In this document: positions 1 to 9,104 of the stretch, piece after piece | Layout: every line of letters starts with the position of its first letter | Position numbering within the stretch: position 1 is the stretch's first letter | From: Fonsecaea monophora | Taxonomy: Eukaryota > Ascomycota > Eurotiomycetes > Chaetothyriales > Herpotrichiellaceae | DNA length: 53,542 bases | Assembly: GCF_001642475.1 (NCBI RefSeq) | Contig: NW_019174090.1 | Span: 1 to 53,542 of the forward strand | Direction of reading: 5' to 3' | Translations under genes and position numbers: made by a program | Notes under the pieces: model-generated | The model's database searches: none | Told to the model about the DNA's origin: nothing | The model's input: only the letters and a program-made list of their open reading frames with translations

Positions 1-1815
1 TTTTTTCTGTGTCACGGCTGTGCGTGTACGTGGTTATACTTGTGTGGTTAGATAGAGTCTCAGTCAGGCAGTGGTGATGTTATGGGCATGTGATGCTGAT
101 GGGAGGTTCGATTTGTTATTGGGTGAGGGCGGGGGGGGGGGGATGGGTGCGTGTCGGTGGTGGTGGGGGTGGGGGGGGGGGGAGGGGGGGGGGGGGGGGG
201 GGGGGGGAGGGGGGATACCCGCCCTGAAATAATGTTCTAGAGAGGGAGAGAGAAGAACATACCTGACCACACCCATCAGATTCGCGACCGGAACACCCAC
301 GCTCGTCAACATGACCCGCTTGTTCTCATCGGCGATATTATTATTATACCACACGTCCAGAATCACGCTGGGCGCGCTCGTGCCCCAGGTCATCATGAAA
401 CAGGCAAAGTAGGCCGTGTGCAGCTGGGTGTCGAGGTTGACAGCTGCAAAGATGATGAAGCCGATACAAGTGAAGGCGAAGCCCAGGGCGACAAAGGGGA
501 ACCGCCAGCGAGTGAAGTCGGACGCAAAGGCCAAGAGGAGCAGCATGACGGCGCCGGTGATGTTGGGGGCCACGGTGTACAGGTTCGTCTTGACGGTCGA
601 GTAGCCGAGCTGGTTGACGATGACGGGGAGGAACAGCGTGACGCTCTGCAACGGCACACCCAAGCACATCTCGATGACCAGGATGACCCAGCTGGTCGGG
701 TGTTTGAAGATGGCCAGCGCGGAGCGGATGTTGAACTTTTCGTCCACCACCGACGACGAGTCCACCTGGATGCGGTAGAAGGCCAGCTCCTTCTCCTCGG
801 GCGTCAGGAATTTCGCCGATTGCGCGTTGTACGGCAGCACCCAGAAGGCGAAGAGCGAGAAGAGCATGCTGCACCCGCCCTCGATGACGAAGAGGTACCG
901 CCAGTTGGCCAGGCTGGTCGAGTGGATCTGGAAGACGCCAAAGGACAAGAGGCCCCCAAAGGCCGAGGCGATGTTGGAGGCCGCGTAGAAGATGGCCAGG
1001 CGACGGGCGAGTTCGCCGCGGCGGTAGAATACTATATATGAGAATGGGTGAGTACCTAGTTAAATGTAGATGGGGGTTGAGCTGGGGTGTTGTGTGTGGT
1101 CAATCTTACAGGTCTGGTAGAAGATGATGCTTGGGAAGAATCCTCCTTCGGCCTATATCGAGAGTGACATGACATTTTGAGCATCGGAATCAACAAGACA
1201 ACTAGCGAGGATATAGGAGGGGAAGGAAACAAACCATGCCCAAAAACCACCGACACGCAAAAAGTCCCCCAAAGTTCTTCACCGCGACCGTCATCAGCGT
1301 GCTGAACCCAAACACCAGCATCATCACCGGTAGGGTGCGACTCGGGCCAAATCTCTTACTGGCCAGGCCGACGATGGGCCCGGCGAGCACATACGGGACG
1401 AAGAAGATGGACAGGATCAGGTTATAGTCGTCACCCTTGAGGTGGAGGGTCTTTTCGAGGCCGGCCGTCTTTGCGTTTCCGAGGTTCGATTTGTCCTAAG
1501 AGCAGAGAAATCAAATCAATATACATATCCAGAATCTTTGAGTGTTCGTAAAAGAGGTTGGTGAGGCATGTTCCCCCACGAACCGATGCTCACCAGCGCA
1601 TTGAAGAGGTACATGATGGCCAGCGTGGGCAGGATGCGCAGGTCAAACTTCCACACCAGCCGTCGCTCGGCGGCCGGGTCAATCGCCACACTGGCAGAGA
1701 TGGGCTGGCCAAGGCCTTCTCCGAGCGAAGACACGGGGATAACGCCATCGTTGGTGATGGAGACTTTCTGGTCGTCTTTGAGGGTGAGCACATCACGCTC
1801 CTCGTGTGTATCCAT
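1..1815 (-). CDS. MFS transporter, allantoate permease-like (partial)
   Basis: Plasma-membrane permease of the anion:cation symporter branch of the major facilitator superfamily (Dal5/Tna1 type), which takes up small organic anions such as allantoate, nicotinate or other carboxylates. The substrate cannot be told here. Exons read 1815-1594, 1495-1235, 1152-1110 and 1031-263, all phase-consistent (431 codons plus 2 nt). Family hallmarks are seen: YLFNAL joined across intron 1 to DKSNLGNAKTAGLEK, then the RWFLGM-AEGGFFPSIIFYQT join and the FYRRGELARR loop. The splice at 1593 (GTGAGC) is preferred over reading on to the stop because only it restores this motif. The last visible exon ends at 263 (donor GTATGT) after PVANLMGVV. 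The final exon, about 60-80 residues in this family, lies beyond the left edge. Start ATG 1815 precedes an acidic cytosolic N terminus. Upstream DNA has several GATA-factor sites, which would fit nitrogen control. Confidence 0.85.
126..214. repeat. G-rich homopolymer tract inside MFS intron
   Basis: The plus strand is almost pure G over about 85 bases, with runs of 12 to 27 G. It lies in the last visible intron of the transporter, where it reads as poly-C in the transcript. Reading through it would give an implausible polyproline stretch. It could form G-quadruplex or triplex DNA and is a likely place for length variation or assembly error. Confidence 0.8.
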
Positions 1816-2038
1816 GTCTCTCTGGTTGAGATCGCACGATCTTCAAAGAAAAAAGGAGGGAAGTAGAAAGAAATCCACCTAGTGCATACACAACCTTTTA
1901 GCTTTCCAACGACCGATGTACCTGTGGGAGGATCTTAAGAAGAATAGATGCAATCGGCGTATCATTCCGCTCGCTCCACAGGGATGAGCTGCGAGCAGTA
2001 GCATCGCGACAAGAGCCGTGAATGAACCTGGTCAGCAG

Positions 2039-2734
2039 TGATAGACGGGGATAAACGCCCCCAGACAATCAATTGCCCATGGGATGGGATCTTTTGCAGC
2101 TTTTTTGGAGATAAGGGAACCGACTATCAGAAAAGAAACGAGCCCATGATATTCAAAAGATTGCGAGCACATCTCACCGGGGCCCAACACTTTGCTAAAA
2201 ACAACAGTCCAAAAAAACAAGTGCAGATGCACCAGGATGGTGGATGCAACATCCATCCCCCAGGAGGCGAAGAAGGGAGCGGAACATCCCTGAGCGGATT
2301 GGGATCGGCATCGTCATCATCAACAACACCAATGCATGGGGCTTGCATGGCCTTGCTGGGCTTGCCTTGGCTTGCAGATCATTTTATTGCTTCTTTTTCT
2401 TTGGAGCCAAGAGCTTTTGTTTTTGACGAAGAAAGTGGGATTGTTCAAGGGAGGGGAGTCAAATAAAGCGATGAAAGGCGAGTGGGAGATAAGAAAAGAT
2501 GGGACAGTGTAACATTCCGGGGGATTTTACAGAAATGATGACAAGGATGCGTTATCGCTGTCGATCCATCAGGGACAGAGAAAGGTTGTGGACTTCTCCG
2601 ATCGCCATGGAGGCAAGAAGAGGAGATGATCGACTGGCTGGCTGGAGTGTTGTGCTAGTTGTCAGGTAGATCTGGGGATTGATTGCGGAGGGAGATCGGA
2701 ACATGAAGGAGATGGCAGAATAGAGAATAGATAG
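2039..2734. promoter_or_regulatory. Cluster of GATA-factor motifs upstream of the MFS gene
   Basis: GATAA/GATAG hexamers appear near 2039 (TGATAG), 2049 (GGATAA), 2109 (AGATAA), 2487 (AGATAA) and 2729 (AGATAG), within 0.2-0.9 kb upstream of the transporter start. AreA/Nit2-type GATA factors bind HGATAR and drive permeases of this family under nitrogen limitation. That link is inference. The motif is short and five hits in 0.7 kb is only modestly above chance. Confidence 0.35.
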
Positions 2735-2818
2735 CGTTATCTCAAGGTTTGGAGGCTTTCTCTTTCATCCATGCGACTCCGGGGTTCAGTTTTCAACATG
2801 TGTCGTGGTCTGATACAT

Positions 2819-2850
2819 AGATCTGATTTGATCTGATCTGATCTGATCTC
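2819..2850. repeat. Short TGATC tandem repeat
   Basis: A run of the 5-mer unit TGATC, with one imperfect first copy (TGATT), sits about 50 bases beyond the SDR stop codon. It is a simple pentanucleotide microsatellite in the presumed 3' untranslated region. No function is apparent. Confidence 0.75.
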
Positions 2851-2897
2851 GTTAGTATCAAACAACCACGTGTGGCAGCAACTCCTTCTCGCCTTGC

Positions 2898-3935
2898 TCA
2901 CTCCATCTTCCCACTGATCGCCTTCTGCATAAATGTCCCCAAAATCCCATCTCGTCTCGACTGCTCCCCGACCCATTCCTGCATCTCGCTAGGAAACGGA
3001 ACTGGGTCACGGTAGAACAGGCGATTCGTCGACGCTTCGACGCAACATCCATTCTTCACCTGTCCATCTTGACCGTCACTCAGTCCATCCGGGGCAATCC
3101 GCCCCTTGACATCGATCAACTCGTCAAACGCTCGCGTGATGGTTTCCAAGGGTGTGAAATTGTCTTCGGGCCACTGCTCCCGGATGGGCTTGGGGATGAT
3201 GTTGGTCTTTGTGGTGCTGGGCATGACGGCGTTCAACGTGATGCCCTCGTCTTCGAACAAGGTCGGTGCCGCGGCTCGAACGAGCCCTATGCAGCCGTGC
3301 TTCGCCGCCGTATACATGGGCAGGATGTAAAACGGGTACTGGCCTGCCATGGACGCCGTGACGACCATCTTCGGGTGGAAGTCGTGCAATGCGGCCACCC
3401 CCATGGCGGCGTCCCCCCCACTGATTCCAATGTCGTCCATGGCTGCCGCGGTCTGCTGGTTGAGTAGGGTGCGCGCCTTCCTGGCAAATTGGACAAAGAG
3501 CTTCATTCCATAGAAGACCGCCTTCAGGTCGATGTCGATGCAGCTGAGATCAGGTTCGACGGGGTCTCGCTCCTTCTCAGTTGTCTCAGCCTTACCGAGC
3601 CAGCCCAGGAGCGGCTCTCTGTCTGGGATCCCAGCGTTGTTGGCGAAGAAGTCGATACGTCCCCCGGACCACTCGAATGCCCTCTTGAAAAGTTCCAGCT
3701 GGTCCGAAAACTTGGAGACGTCGGTACGCACAAAAATGTGGCGATCTTGGTCCAGCGTGGACTTGATGGCTTCGTATCCGACTGGGTTGATGTCGGCGAG
3801 TACCACCCGCCATTGTCCTCCCTCGTCGTTGCTATTCCCTGTCTTGGCTAGGAGGTGATGCACCAGAGCGAGTCCCATGCCAGAGACAGCGCCTGTGACA
3901 ATGGCGGTTTTGGTGAGTGTGGGTTTGTCAATCAT
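2898..3935 (-). CDS. Short-chain dehydrogenase/reductase (classical SDR)
   Basis: NAD(P)-dependent oxidoreductase of the SDR superfamily, probably a soluble alcohol/ketone oxidoreductase. It looks most like the fungal 15-hydroxyprostaglandin-dehydrogenase-like group. Single exon, 345 aa from ATG 3935. Seen: cofactor loop TGAVSGMG (residues 14-21), NNAG (99-102), catalytic Ser195, Tyr208 and Lys212 with the usual spacing (YTAAK). It is longer than the usual 250-300 aa because of a 30-residue insertion before the catalytic Ser and a C-terminal extension of about 60 residues. An in-frame ATG at 4013 would add 26 residues; I prefer 3935 because it places the beta1 strand near the N terminus, as is usual. 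The gene faces the same way as the transporter and metallopeptidase, but nothing proves a cluster. Substrate unknown. Confidence 0.85.
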   Translation of the reverse strand: MIDKPTLTKTAIVTGAVSGMGLALVHHLLAKTGNSNDEGGQWRVVLADINPVGYEAIKSTLDQDRHIFVRTDVSKFSDQLELFKRAFEWSGGRIDFFANNAGIPDREPLLGWLGKAETTEKERDPVEPDLSCIDIDLKAVFYGMKLFVQFARKARTLLNQQTAAAMDDIGISGGDAAMGVAALHDFHPKMVVTASMAGQYPFYILPMYTAAKHGCIGLVRAAAPTLFEDEGITLNAVMPSTTKTNIIPKPIREQWPEDNFTPLETITRAFDELIDVKGRIAPDGLSDGQDGQVKNGCCVEASTNRLFYRDPVPFPSEMQEWVGEQSRRDGILGTFMQKAISGKME

Positions 3936-4888
3936 GCTGGATGGCTGCTGGGAGATGGTCCTGTGTGGTTTCTGATTGATATGCAACGGGCCCGGTTTGA
4001 CTAACCACCTCATCCTCTCGGGGGGAAGATTGATGAAGACATTCACAAATCTGCTGACTTGGTCCCTAATACTTTCACAGCCGACAAGCTCGGCGCAAGT
4101 CTATTGATTCGGTATGATGCGCATGAAGTAACATGGAGCATATTGTTCGGTCGCCGAAGTCGGGATGAACATGGCTAGTCAAGGCACGACCACCAAAAGA
4201 AAAAGGTGACACCAGCCAGGGAAGCTACTGTGCTGGCAGAGTGACATGGTATGGGGTCCCTCTGAAAGAAGTACGATCGATCTTGGAAGTGGTTCATGAA
4301 GATGTTGCTTGAGGGCGACGAGACCAAAAAACTGGACGTTGACAATTCCACCATTCAGAAGATCCGCTCCGCCACATCAAGAATTGTCCAATGATAACAC
4401 ATCTTGGCGTCTCAGATCGACCAATGGAAAATCCCACTCGTGCACTTGCTGGGCCAAGTTGGAGATATCAAGGTACAACAAGTATTTATGCGCCCAAGAC
4501 ACCGAATAAGATTCAATCTAGGATGCGCCGAGGTAAGACAAGACGGACGGTGGTCTTGTTCTTCTCCTGCTTGACAAGCAAGGAACTAAGGTAGAATCAA
4601 CGTCCCCAGAGTCCGGAGAGGGAGCGTGTAGTCAAGTAAGTGATCAACTCAGCTCCCAATGAATTGTGTCAAAGCCACCCGAAGTACCTGCATTCCTGCG
4701 CATTGCAATAAATGCGACGGCCACGGAGTAGACTTGTTCTATCCTGAATCTCCACAGTCGTGCCTGTGCCTGTCCCACCCCCCCGGTGAAGAACCCCAAT
4801 CTCCCCTATCCGAAGAAGCAATTACAAAATTCTGGCACATCCAGAAACCCTCTCAACCCCCTTTGCGCGGTGTACCGTACTCAGACTC
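3936..4888. other. Intergenic region without recognised gene
   Basis: This lies between the SDR start and the end of the metallopeptidase gene. Two overlapping plus-strand frames (4309-4594) are short and lack any domain, codon pattern or splice-linked partner, so I do not call them genes. It presumably holds the SDR promoter and the 3' region of the peptidase gene. Confidence 0.6.
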
Positions 4889-5948
4889 TCACGAATAGTG
4901 CGGTCGAAAGCCGCTGCGGACGCGCTGATGGGCGTCTTGGTCGCTCGGCGCGGGGCCAAACTGCCTGTCACAGCGCCAGGACCAGTACTTGGAGAGGGCG
5001 TAGTAGACGTAGTTGTCGACGTTGTTGACGGTCGCGGGGAAGGCCTGGTCCCAGGCGCCGTAGGTGTCCTTGATCTGCTTGGCCCGGTAGGGCCCGTAGC
5101 CGTTGGGCGGGTTCGGTCCCGAGTAGTCGTCGATGGCTCGCCAGCCCTGGTCGTTCACCCGGATGAATTCGTACCAGCCCGGCACGTGGATGAACAGGTA
5201 CCCCCAGTGGATGTACTCGTGCAGGATGGTCGAGCCCACCGTCTTCATCCAGTCCGAGTCGAAATCCCCGAGTCCCGCGCACGAATATCCCGGGCGCGGC
5301 TGGCCGTGGCTGTCCCGCGCCCACGACGTCTGAGGCGGGTTCGCAATGTCCTCGATCGACGGCCAGTCGAAGATGTCGTCGCAGATGTAGATGTCGGCAT
5401 CGCGGTTGTCGTTGTCCTCGGTCATCCACGCATTGGCCGTGCCGTCGCACTGTCGCTCCGTCGGCCTCGCCAGGCCGTCTCCGATGAACAGCGCCGAGCC
5501 TGCCAACCTGGTGTTGAGTTGTGCGTTGGGCTGCGTGAGGACCGATACCACGGTTTCCGCCGTGAGCACCAAGTCCAGAGGTATATTGGCAAAGGTGCGG
5601 AATATGTCGCTCACAAAGACTGCTTCCTCGGGTCGGAAATACCGTAAGAATGCCTTTTTGACCACCGGCGTTAGAATCGAAACTTTCTCTTGCTATATAT
5701 ATGTGTGTATGTGTCCAACGCTGTATGTGTCTACCCAACGTACGTACCTCTTCGCAGGGATTAAATGTCAGTGCCACGACTCTGGCGATGTGGACGGCGT
5801 CCTCAAACCCTTCTCTCACCCTGTCGAGTTGCACTGCCGGGGCACCGTTGAGATGCTATATCGTCGGCGCCGTTGCTTGGCCTTTCGCCCCGTGCAGGCC
5901 CAGGAGGGGAATTATCAGAAGAAGCTGTAAGATGGCGCTGATGCCCAT
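4889..5948 (-). pseudogene. Secreted aspzincin-like metallopeptidase gene with in-frame TAG
   Basis: Two exons, 5948-5748 and 5692-4889 (donor GTACGT, acceptor TATATAG), would encode about 334 residues. The N terminus is a clear signal peptide with a leucine-rich core followed by GAKGQ. The zinc motif HEYIH lies near residues 225-229 (5207-5221), followed downstream by a DDYSG...GYGPY segment that could supply the third, aspartate ligand as in M35-type (aspzincin) peptidases. A Tyr-rich block NVDNYVYYALSKYW near the C terminus also fits that group. Codon 31 (5856-5858) is TAG. Everything before and after is in the same frame, no GT donor lies between ATG and TAG, and no in-frame ATG rescues exon 1 downstream of the stop. 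So this is a recent pseudogene, a readthrough gene or a base-call error. The intact relative would be a secreted peptidase; its substrate is unknown. Confidence 0.7.
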
Positions 5949-6483
5949 GGTGCTGATAGACGCGGGTTGTCTTGTCGGTGTCGTCGCAAAGAGGCGCGGG
6001 AGTAGTTTGCTACAGCACGAGAACTGCTTTGTGTAAGACTTAACACCGCGACTGATTAGAGAGCGACGATTGCAGCGCGATGTCAAGGCCGAACTCACCT
6101 TTAAGTAGCCCCTGATGTTACTCTCTAGTTTGACCCAGAAATCCCACTTCACACATGTCGCAGTGATGAAGATTCACAGTCCTCGCGGTTGCACTGCTAC
6201 AAACACACGCACCTGGTGATTCTGGAAAGTGTGTGTGTGTGCGCGCAAAAAGTGATTTCGGTCAAGTGAAAGGGGAATGAATCAATTTCAACCGTTGCGT
6301 GAATATCGAGCACGAGAGGAATTTGTGGGATTTGTGGGATGAGATGGAATTTTCGTCCCCCTTTTCTATGCATTGTAGCATTCAGCCTTGCCTGCGCATA
6401 GAACACACACTCTATCTGAAAAATATATCATCTTCGAACAAGTCGTCACCCCTGACTTTTGCGCCGACTAATATCCCAGAATG
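5949..6483. other. Intergenic region with short repeats
   Basis: Upstream of the metallopeptidase and downstream of the HET gene. It includes a TG/CG-alternating run around 6229-6246 that is prone to Z-DNA, and a small direct repeat GGGATTTGTGGGAT near 6326-6341. No gene is supported. Confidence 0.55.
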
Positions 6484-8566
6484 TCAGATGAGTACGAGAT
6501 CTTGAACGCCCAAATCCTCCTTCAATGGACCTACACGGAGTCCCGGGGGACTGCTCATGGGCATGTAACACGATCCTCGGTTGAAGTCTTTAATCCAGAG
6601 ACTCACAATAGCCTCCACTCTCGCTGCTTCTTCCTCGATATATTTGGACGAAATCAAGGGCCCGATCACTGTGAAGGTATTGCTGTTTGCATTGCTGGCC
6701 CGTAGAACAACGGGCAGAGAAGCACCCCTCAGCAAGGCAACTATATCGCCACTTGCTGCGGATTCCGGAACCAGACACGGCGTTTTGCACAGCGACCGCA
6801 CCACTGAAGATGTAGTTCTGTGGGTTGGGACATCTCCCATTCCGAAGAAAGCTTTGAAGACATCCACAGGTCCCGGAGATGGAACTGGTCTGGCTCGGAA
6901 ATCAATTTCCTTGAAGCCTCTCAAATTCTCTATCCTCGTGTGCAAACCCCTTCTGAAGTTGCTAAAGATATTGCTGAAATCCATGAATGCTCGAGCTTGA
7001 ACTGCAAGTCGAGATTGCAGCTCGTTTTGCGCAGACGATATGACCTTCAAGCGACCAAGAACAGTGCCACGACATGTCAATTTGCGTCCTGCACCATCTG
7101 AGATGAATTTCATCTTTGGACGCGAGTGCAAATAACGTTGAAACACGTTGAAACGGGTGTTCTGCGGCAAGCATATCCCCATGGATGCGACTCCAATTCA
7201 TAGCCGTAGTGCTCCTCACCGGTTCGTGTAGAATCCAATCGAAGTCGAGATTCGGTCGAAAGGTCTTCTAGTCGGGTACCCAACTTGGAAGTTCAATCCG
7301 GTTTCTTTGGGTTTGACAGGCAAACAAGATGATATCAAGAGAGTCGTGAAGCTGCATGACATATTCGGCCGTGTCAGTAAACACCTCGGTCACTGTGCGG
7401 GAGTAGTCAACCGAGAGACACGGAGCTTGATCAGCTGTGAGGATGGATACCGGAGGCCCATCCAAGCCAGGCACCCGTGAAGGTCCAGCGCTTCCGCGTC
7501 TGTTCACACTGGTTGTCAGCGTAGCGGTCATGCTCAGGACGCCATAAACGTAGTCTCTCTCGTCCATGGCCTTGAAAAACCCGGCGCCGCGCAGAATTCG
7601 GTCCAAGATCCAGTTCGAGTCGTCTGCTAGGTTCCTCTTGGCAAGTAGCGAAGCAATCAATGCGTTATCACGCAGTGTCTGGCGGTGGTCCTTGACAGAC
7701 TATCCACACCAGCAGTGTTGATTTCGCCTTTCCTGAGAAAGTGGAAATGTTCAAAATCTTCCACCCATTCCACCAGGCGTGAAACTTGCTTGTGAAGGTG
7801 AAACCAATCGATGCGAGAACTGCCTGCTTGGACATGAAGAGATCTCGCAGCGAAGACTTCCTGTCTTACCTACCTCAGGATCAGTACAAAGCGCATATTG
7901 AGGCATATTGAGCCACCACGGGCTAAGATCATGTGTTCAAGAGAATCAACTCACCCAAACTCTGCGAAACCACGGTCTGCTCGCCAAGATCTCCAAGCCA
8001 CGGTAAACGGCTTTGAGTCCGTCAAGACACCCCAATTGATGCATGACATTGGACGAGAAGTGTATGAGATAGTCGATTGTGGCACCACCACATTCGCTCT
8101 CGTTGCCTAGCCACGCGATGACGGTCTCGGCTGTTGCGTAGATGCCGAACATCTTCTGGATCTGTTCAGATTTCTCACCATCGTCCGCCTGCTTGATGCA
8201 TATCGCGTCAATCCAAAGGTATCTGCTCCTTTCTCGGTATCTGAGCTCTTGTAAGGCCGCGTAAGCATTGTATGGAATCTCCGTTGGTCTTCCATCGCAA
8301 AGAATAGTCTCTGTCCTGCCACTAGACCCCCAACTCCAAGATAGAGCATCAAAGGTGACGAGCGTTCCATCTATCTCAGCTCCGCCACTAGTTAGCACTG
8401 CATTCTGCATTGTAGAGTCTGATCCGTATCTGTTCGCCAGGTTCACCGGGACTTTGACGCAGTATCCGGATTTGATGCGGGCTGATAGGCGTGTAGGTCC
8501 TGGAGGGTGCCACAGTGCGCTGTCGATTGGCTGAGGGTTCAATTGGCGGCCCTGGCTCATAGTCAT
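6484..8566 (-). pseudogene. HET-domain (heterokaryon incompatibility) gene with internal TAG
   Basis: HET proteins trigger cell death after fusion of incompatible strains. Proposed exons: 8566-7955, 7869-7765, 7699-7220, 7161-6484 (about 624 codons). The HET domain runs from about residue 85: LSWSWG, then YLWIDAICIKQ with the SEQI segment, VIAWLG and RPWFRRVW joined across intron 1 to VRQEVFAARS. Later come DERDYVYGVL, LPSWVPD and a C-terminal SGDIVALLRGA block typical of full-length family members. At 7268-7270 the codon after LPSWVPD, normally Trp, is TAG; the frame stays open on both sides (KTFRPNLDFDW...) and intron 3 (7162-7219) joins cleanly. Intron 2 (7700-7764) has a weak GTGGAA donor and might instead be a frameshift. 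The gene is therefore either broken or makes a truncated protein of about 340-350 residues that keeps the whole HET domain, so residual activity is possible. Confidence 0.7.
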
Positions 8567-9104
8567 ACTGATAGTGCCGTAGCCAGCAATCAGGTGCGCA
8601 CGTTGTTGACCTCCGCGATGCCATGGAATATCCGATACTAATACAGGGTCAGTCGCTATCAAACACCACACATACCCTAACTCGCAAGGCCGGCGGACAT
8701 AAAATAGGGATAAGGCACAAGACCTTTTTTGAGAGAGTGTCAGAGTGTACAACCCACCAGATATAACACTCAAAGGGAGTTAAATGGGCAGGTTTGCAGC
8801 TGTATTTGGCTACTCCTGGTTGGCCGCCCAACAGGCAACCGTGGGGTAGGAAGAAGGCACAAGAGTGAGGCTGAGTCGAGACGAATGCCTAGCCACCTCA
8901 TGTCCTATCAAACACACGCCTTCACGCTTCAGCCGCAATTGACTGGAAAGCGGCAGACGAGATCCATCCCGCGCTGGGCGTCACAGACTTGTATGTATAC
9001 TGGTAGATATATCAACGTTGGGAAAGTATTGAATGAGAACTCGCTACGAAGCTGCGATCGACGACGAGAGTGAGAGAATCGCCAATCGTGATTTTCGGAA
9101 GTCT
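8567..9104. other. Intergenic region without recognised gene
   Basis: Promoter side of the HET gene and 3' side of the next SDR. The HET frame stays open upstream of the chosen ATG at 8566, but the extra residues resemble no HET protein. Nothing else is recognised. Confidence 0.55.

Larger units (their letters stand above)
1816..2897. other. Intergenic region: MFS promoter and SDR downstream region
   Basis: No convincing gene is present. Open frames here are short, low in coding character and shadow one another. The region holds the promoter of the transporter (toward the left) and the presumed 3' region of the SDR gene (toward the right). Five GATA-factor motifs and a TGATC repeat are listed separately. 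Confidence 0.6.

Noticed and set aside
64..262. Continuation of the MFS frame into polyproline/histidine
   Set aside because: The GT donor at 262 after a family-consistent MGVV end, and the homopolymer nature of the remainder, indicate an intron rather than protein.
418..1041. 207-codon plus-strand frame opposite the MFS exon
   Set aside because: Exact antisense shadow of a conserved exon; low-complexity Glu/Asp/Arg composition without a domain.
1516..1593. MFS exon 1 continuing through HQPLLRTLKDS
   Set aside because: The GTGAGC donor at 1593 and the acceptor at 1496 restore the universal NAL-DKSNLGNAKT motif; the read-through does not.
4898..5647. 249-codon plus-strand frame opposite the metallopeptidase
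   Set aside because: Antisense shadow from GC-rich codons; Val/Arg-rich with no domain, whereas the minus strand has the HEYIH peptidase.
7700..7764. Treating HET intron 2 as certain
   Set aside because: The donor is weak; the call is kept only as likely and noted as possible frameshift.
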